A DNA stretch of 64,000 nt from Longispora sp040681875 (GTDB lineage: Bacteria > Actinomycetota > Actinomycetes > Mycobacteriales > Micromonosporaceae). Under the pieces are notes generated by a model. The model saw only the letters and a list, made by a program, of their open reading frames with translations, did no database searches and had not been told where the DNA came from. Every line of letters starts with the position of its first letter. The stretch's first letter is position 1. The position numbers and the translations under genes were made by a program. The stretch lies in the NCBI RefSeq assembly GCF_040681875.1, contig NZ_JBFAZP010000013.1, positions 191,196 through 255,195 on the forward strand, given 5' to 3'. Below are positions 60,232 to 64,000 of this stretch, one piece after another.

Positions 60232-61978
60232 GTTCCTGGCCGTCACCGTGGCCGCCGCGTGCGTGCTGTCCGGCTGCGGGGTGCCCGACTCGGGCCCGGC
60301 CGTCACGTACGGCGCGGAGCGCACCAACACCGGGGTCGACACCCGGCAGCCGTACAAGGTCGCCGTGCCCGAGGGCCTGCAGGCCCCCGACCAGACCGTG
60401 TCCGGCTACCTCCGCGCGGCCAACGGCACCCCCGAGCGGATGAAGGACCAGGTCAGGGCGTTCTTCACCCAGTCGGCGCAGGCCAGCTGGCAGGGCGGCT
60501 CCGGCGGCGTGCTCGTGGTCCGGGGCAGGGTGCACCCCCCGACCCAGGCGGTCGGCGTCGGCGCCGGGCCGTACGACGCGCGGGTCCAGGTCACCGGCGA
60601 CGTCCTCGGGGTGCTCAACAACGGCTGGCTGGACCAGAGCCAGGCCCGGACCGGGTACTCGTACACGTACAACCTGATCAGCGCGGGCACCGGCAAGGGC
60701 TGGCTGATCGACAACCCGCCGCAGGGCATGATGCTGAGCATCGAGGCGTTGCAGAACGACTACGACCAGCGCCCGGTGTACTACCCGCCGAACGGCGAGG
60801 AGCGCAGCCTGGTACCCGACCTGCGCTACGTGCCCCGCAGTGTCTCGGTCTCCGCGTCCGCCCGCAACCAGCTCCTGATGGGCTGGCTCCTGGCCGGCCC
60901 GTCCTCGTACGTCGCCGGCGCGGTCAACTCGGCCGTCCCCACCAACACCGAACTCGTCGGCCTGCCCGTCGAGGACAACGCCAGCTCCACGATCATCGTG
61001 GACCTGTCCGCGCGGGCCGACGTCACCGAGCGGCTGGAGGCGATGGTCGCCCAGATCGCGGTGACGTTGCAGGCGAAGTACCTGGAGATCCGGATCAACG
61101 GCCGGACCAAGATCAGACCGCACGACCGCGACGCGTACTTCTACGACGCCTGGAACCCCGCGATCGGCCGCACCCCCCGCCCCCTGATGGTCGAGGGCGG
61201 CATGGTCCGCACGGTGCGGATCCCCGACCGGCCCGAGGAACAGGTTCCCGCGCTGCTCCGGGGCCGGACCAACGTGCGGTGGGCGGCCGGGCTCAACGCC
61301 ACCGCCGCGTACGTGGCCAACGACGACGCGCTGTGGGTCGGCCGGGCCAACCAGTCCGACGACACCCGCTACAACCAGCCGATCCGGATCCCGGGCCAGG
61401 CGTTCACCAGCCCGCCCGCGATGTACAAGACGCCCGGCGGGCCGAAGGTGCTGATCGGGGCCGGCGCGCGGGTCTACACCGTCGACCAGGCCGACCCCAA
61501 ACCCGACCCGGACCAGGTCACCATCAGCGGGGTACCCGGCGAGGGCGACGTGACCAGCCTGTCCGTCGCCCCGGGCGGCAAGCGGGTGGCGTTCGTCCGT
61601 GGCGGCCGGGCCTACGCGGGCATCTTCACCGACGCGACCCAGATCCGGGCCTGGCAGGTCGCCTCGCAGCTCACCGGGGTCACGTCGGTGTCCTGGTCGT
61701 CCGAGGTCGGCTTCCTCGTCTCCGGGATCGGCCAGCCGGTCACCGCCGGCGGCGCGAACTCGGCGCTGTCCCAGGTCACCTACGACGGGGCGATCGTCGA
61801 GCCGCAGTTCCCGGCGCAGACCACCCGCACCGGGCCCGTGGCGGCCTACGTCGGGCCCCCGCGCGGCGCGACGCTGGTGATGGAACCCCTGGTCGAGATC
61901 GAGGGCAGGATCCATCTGGTACGCCATCCCGGCGTCCCCGCCATCGCCGGCACGTCCCCGCTCTACTACGAGGACTAG
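60221..61978 (+). CDS. lpqB: lipoprotein LpqB
   Basis: 585 residues, ATG at 60221, overlapping mtrB. Signal peptide MRRRFLAVTVAAACVLSGCG with lipobox LSGC (Cys19). GerMN domain about residues 195-290 (SASARNQLLMGWLLAGPSSY, VAGAVNSAVPTNTELVGLP), then a seven-bladed beta-propeller-like C-terminal half. Modulates MtrB sensing. Third gene of the conserved mtrA-mtrB-lpqB operon; normal length. Confidence 0.97.
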   Translation: MRRRFLAVTVAAACVLSGCGVPDSGPAVTYGAERTNTGVDTRQPYKVAVPEGLQAPDQTVSGYLRAANGTPERMKDQVRAFFTQSAQASWQGGSGGVLVVRGRVHPPTQAVGVGAGPYDARVQVTGDVLGVLNNGWLDQSQARTGYSYTYNLISAGTGKGWLIDNPPQGMMLSIEALQNDYDQRPVYYPPNGEERSLVPDLRYVPRSVSVSASARNQLLMGWLLAGPSSYVAGAVNSAVPTNTELVGLPVEDNASSTIIVDLSARADVTERLEAMVAQIAVTLQAKYLEIRINGRTKIRPHDRDAYFYDAWNPAIGRTPRPLMVEGGMVRTVRIPDRPEEQVPALLRGRTNVRWAAGLNATAAYVANDDALWVGRANQSDDTRYNQPIRIPGQAFTSPPAMYKTPGGPKVLIGAGARVYTVDQADPKPDPDQVTISGVPGEGDVTSLSVAPGGKRVAFVRGGRAYAGIFTDATQIRAWQVASQLTGVTSVSWSSEVGFLVSGIGQPVTAGGANSALSQVTYDGAIVEPQFPAQTTRTGPVAAYVGPPRGATLVMEPLVEIEGRIHLVRHPGVPAIAGTSPLYYED

Positions 61979-62076
61979 CCCCCGACCGGCCGTTGTGCTG
62001 CCGCTGGTTGTCCACAGGCGGGGGAGTTGTCCACAGGCCGGCCCGCCGCGCCTACCGGACCGGGGACGCTCGGCGG

Positions 62077-62787
62077 GTGCTGCGTGACCTCATCGACCTC
62101 GTGCTCCCCGCCGACTGCCCCTGCGGCGGCCAGGGCCCGTTCTGCCCCGCCTGCCGGGCCGTACTGGCCGGCCCGCCCCTGCCCACCGCGCCCACCCCGG
62201 CCCCGCCCGGCCTGCCCCCGTGCCTCGCCTCCGGCCCCTACGACGGCCCCCTGCGCGACGTCCTGCTCGCCTACAAGGAGCGCGGCCGGCGCGACCTGGC
62301 CGCCCCGCTCGGCGACCAGCTCGCCGTCGGGGTGTCCCGCCTGTTGGCCAACGGGCCGGCCGTCCTGGTGCCCGTGCCCACCACGGCGGCGGCCGTCCGG
62401 GCCCGGCGCGGCGACCACATGGAGCGCCTGGCCCGCCGCGCGGTCGACACCCTCCGCCGGGGCGGCCGGCGGGCGACGCTCCTCCGCGCGCTGGTCGCGC
62501 TGCCCAAACCCGATTCGGCGGGCCTGAGCGCCGCCGAGCGCGCCCTCGCGGCCCAGGGTGCCTTCCGGGTCAGGGCGGGGTGTTCGGGGCCGCTGAGGGC
62601 GGGCCTGGCGGTGGTGTTGGTCGACGACATCCTCACCACCGGGTCCACCCTCGCGGCGACCGCGAATCAGCTACGGTCTGTAGATATACCGGTACGTGGA
62701 GCGGTGGTGATCGCGGCGACCCGACGCAGAGGTTCTCTCGACAATCGCGTGTCGCAGGCCGAAACGCCAACACTTGTCGGTAGTTAA
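62077..62787 (+). CDS. comF: ComF family phosphoribosyltransferase-like protein
   Basis: 236 residues, GTG at 62077 (LRDLIDLVLPADCPCGGQGP). Two Cys pairs in CPCGGQGPFCPACR form a zinc ribbon, followed by the PRTase fold with PVPTTAAAVRARRGDHMERL and the PRPP motif VVLVDDILTTGSTLAATANQ. ComF is needed for DNA uptake in naturally competent bacteria; in actinobacteria the role is open. Same direction as lpqB with about 100 bases between. The long frame from 60259 is a shadow of lpqB. Confidence 0.93.
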   Translation: MLRDLIDLVLPADCPCGGQGPFCPACRAVLAGPPLPTAPTPAPPGLPPCLASGPYDGPLRDVLLAYKERGRRDLAAPLGDQLAVGVSRLLANGPAVLVPVPTTAAAVRARRGDHMERLARRAVDTLRRGGRRATLLRALVALPKPDSAGLSAAERALAAQGAFRVRAGCSGPLRAGLAVVLVDDILTTGSTLAATANQLRSVDIPVRGAVVIAATRRRGSLDNRVSQAETPTLVGS

Positions 62788-62971
62788 CTCAAACAGGGGG
62801 TGACGAACGGCTGAACACGCGTTAGCGTCGAGGGCCAGAGCACTCTTCACCGAGAGGAGGTCACCGGGTTTCGCAACACCGGCTGACGCTCCGGGGGGAG
62901 TGCGTCGAGCCGGCTCCCACCTGGGCAAACGTCCAGGTTACCCCAGATCGTGAAAGTGGGGGAGGTCTGCC
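62788..62971 (+). promoter_or_regulatory. hpf promoter and structured leader
   Basis: GTGACG (62800-62805), 17 bases, TAGCGT (62823-62828) make a fair promoter. The leader of about 137 bases holds hairpins GGGAG/CTCCC (62896-62918) and ACCTGG/CCAGGT (62919-62938), the latter close to the ribosome binding site GGGGGAGG. Actinobacterial hpf (raiA) genes are known to have hairpin leaders (raiA-hairpin motif); identity here is inference. Confidence 0.5.
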
Positions 62972-63589
62972 GTGGAAATTGTCGTCAAAGGACGTAACGT
63001 CGAAGTTCCGGAACACTACCGAGTTCATGTGGCCGACAAGCTGGCGAAGATCGAGAAGTACGACCACAAACTCATCCAGGCCACCGTCGAATTGCTCCAC
63101 GAGCCCAATCGGCGGCAGCGTGAGAGCAGTCAGCGCGTGGAGATCACGATCGCATCACGAGGGCCCGTCATCCGCTCCGAGGCCTGCGGTAAGGACTTCT
63201 ACACCGCACTCGACCTCGCGGTGACGAAGCTCGACGCCAGGTTGCGGCGTTCAGCCGACCGGCGTCGCGTCCACCGAGGACACAGCACCCCGATCTCGGT
63301 GGCCCAGGCGACCGCCGCGCTCACCGCGAAGCAGATCGAGACCATGTTCGACAAGCCCGACTTCGCGAAGTCTCAGGAGTCCGACGGCTACGAGCACGAG
63401 GAACACCTGCCCGGCCAGGTCGTGCGCGAGAAGACGCACTCGGCCGAGCCCGTCACCATCGATGACGCTCTGTCCCAGATGGAACTCGTGGGCCACGACT
63501 TCTACCTGTTCACCGACAAGGAAACCGGCTTCCCCAGCGTCGTCTACCGACGGCGCGCCTACGACTACGGCGTGATCCGCCTGTCGTAA
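62972..63589 (+). CDS. hpf: ribosome hibernation-promoting factor, long form
   Basis: 205 residues, GTG at 62972 with GGGGGAGG upstream. N-terminal domain MEIVVKGRNVEVPEHYRVHV to about 105 binds the ribosome A/P site (with FYTALDLAVTKLDARLRRSA); a linker; C-terminal dimer domain with QMELVGHDFYLFTDKETGFP followed by SVVYRRRAYDYGVIRLS, which pairs 70S into 100S particles. Long HPF of actinobacteria and firmicutes. Next gene in other actinomycetes is secA, which would lie beyond the window. Confidence 0.98.
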   Translation: MEIVVKGRNVEVPEHYRVHVADKLAKIEKYDHKLIQATVELLHEPNRRQRESSQRVEITIASRGPVIRSEACGKDFYTALDLAVTKLDARLRRSADRRRVHRGHSTPISVAQATAALTAKQIETMFDKPDFAKSQESDGYEHEEHLPGQVVREKTHSAEPVTIDDALSQMELVGHDFYLFTDKETGFPSVVYRRRAYDYGVIRLS

Positions 63590-63607
63590 CCGCCGGCCGA
63601 CGTACGC

Positions 63608-63637
63608 GAGGGGCACCCCTACCCAGGGGTGCCCCTC
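63608..63637 (+). terminator. terminator of hpf
   Basis: Perfect 13-bp stem (63608-63620 with 63625-63637), 4-base loop. Confidence 0.85.
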
Positions 63638-64000
63638 CCCGTCACCCAGCCCCACACACAACAACCCCGGACCAGCCGGGCAGCCTCGCCCCGAGCCAAG
63701 CCACCCCACCTCGCACCGGGTCAAGCCACCCCACCCCGCATCGGGCCAAGCCGTGCAGTGCTGCCCCTCCCCGGTCGCCGGGCTGCTCTGCCGCGCCCCG
63801 CACCGGGCTAATCCGCCCCGCACCGGGCCGAGTCGGGCGTCCCGCCCTGGGCCGGACCGCCTCGCCCTGGACCGTGCCGCCCCGCCCCTCTCCGCCAGCC
63901 ACTCCACAACGACGAGTACAGGTCCGTGGCGGTTCGTTGGAAGAGAGTCGAGTAGACGATGAATTACAAAAAAAAACCCCCCAGCTCCCCCCCCCCCCCC
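63638..64000. other. low-complexity downstream region and contig end
   Basis: No supported gene. 63697-63746 contains two 25-base tandem units (begin CAAGCCACCCCACC) and related CCGCACCGGG fragments follow to about 63,840. From 63,969 there is a run of A, then C runs separated by one short interruption, to the end; this is unlike native sequence and probably a contig-end artefact. Confidence 0.6.

Noticed and set aside
63251..63907. 218-residue minus-strand frame opposite hpf
   Set aside because: Repetitive shadow of hpf and the low-complexity region; no family match.

Overview
The window is very GC-rich with strong G/C third-position bias. It carries the actinobacterial hallmarks mtrA-mtrB-lpqB-comF-hpf, a WhiB-family regulator, F420 biosynthesis genes (fbiA, fbiB, fbiC), DUF3499 and a SpoIIM/RDD/DUF58/MoxR/DUF4350/DUF4129 membrane block. 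Gene content and order fit a filamentous or sporulating actinomycete, most likely Micromonosporaceae or a close relative. That assignment is inference from content and order; there is no rRNA in the window to confirm it.

Bases 1 to about 14,660 look like the right-hand part of an integrated mobile element whose left end lies outside the window. It holds a tyrosine recombinase (10915-12216), a minus-strand block of poorly known genes with a DUF4192 protein, a DprA-like protein, an XRE/ImmA-IrrE regulator-protease beside a TGT-like protein with a zinc site, a decayed HAD-like gene, and, between integrase and junction, a SIR2-like gene plus an HNH-like gene. The right junction appears to be a 27-codon 3-prime remnant of an acyl-CoA dehydrogenase gene (14660-14740), so the element probably integrates into the end of that gene.

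14.8-18.2 kb is a small divergent biosynthesis-like locus. One gene fuses a heme-oxygenase-like domain with an FAD-linked oxidase domain and is broken by a frameshift; the other encodes an O-methyltransferase. 18.4-24.3 kb has a hotdog thioesterase, a TIGR03089 protein, the two CoA-transferase subunits scoA/scoB, a GT4 glycosyltransferase and manC.

24.5-31.8 kb holds a Nudix gene, fbiB-fbiA, a Q/P/Y/G-tailed membrane protein and fbiC. 32-45 kb is core chromosome: whiB, a degenerate zincin, DUF3499, a large membrane-anchored orphan, GNAT, ALDH, then manB - Trm112-like - SIS protein - CDF transporter - manA as a tightly overlapped operon, a Nudix gene and sahH. With manC this gives a route from fructose-6-phosphate to GDP-mannose, which the GT4 enzyme may use.

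45.2-48.5 kb is an efeUOB iron uptake operon behind a candidate iron box. 48.6-55.7 kb has spoIIM and RDD genes divergent from back-to-back promoters, then a five-gene minus-strand operon whose stops and starts all overlap. 55.9-57.8 kb is a FadR-type regulator divergent from a CynX/NimT-like exporter. 57.9-63.6 kb is mtrA-mtrB-lpqB-comF-hpf.

Two signals recur. Many starts have a TANNNT element ending 6 or 7 bases upstream and no ribosome binding site, the pattern of leaderless transcripts. Many operon genes overlap by GTGA or ATGA. The last roughly 30 bases are homopolymer runs and look like a contig-end artefact.
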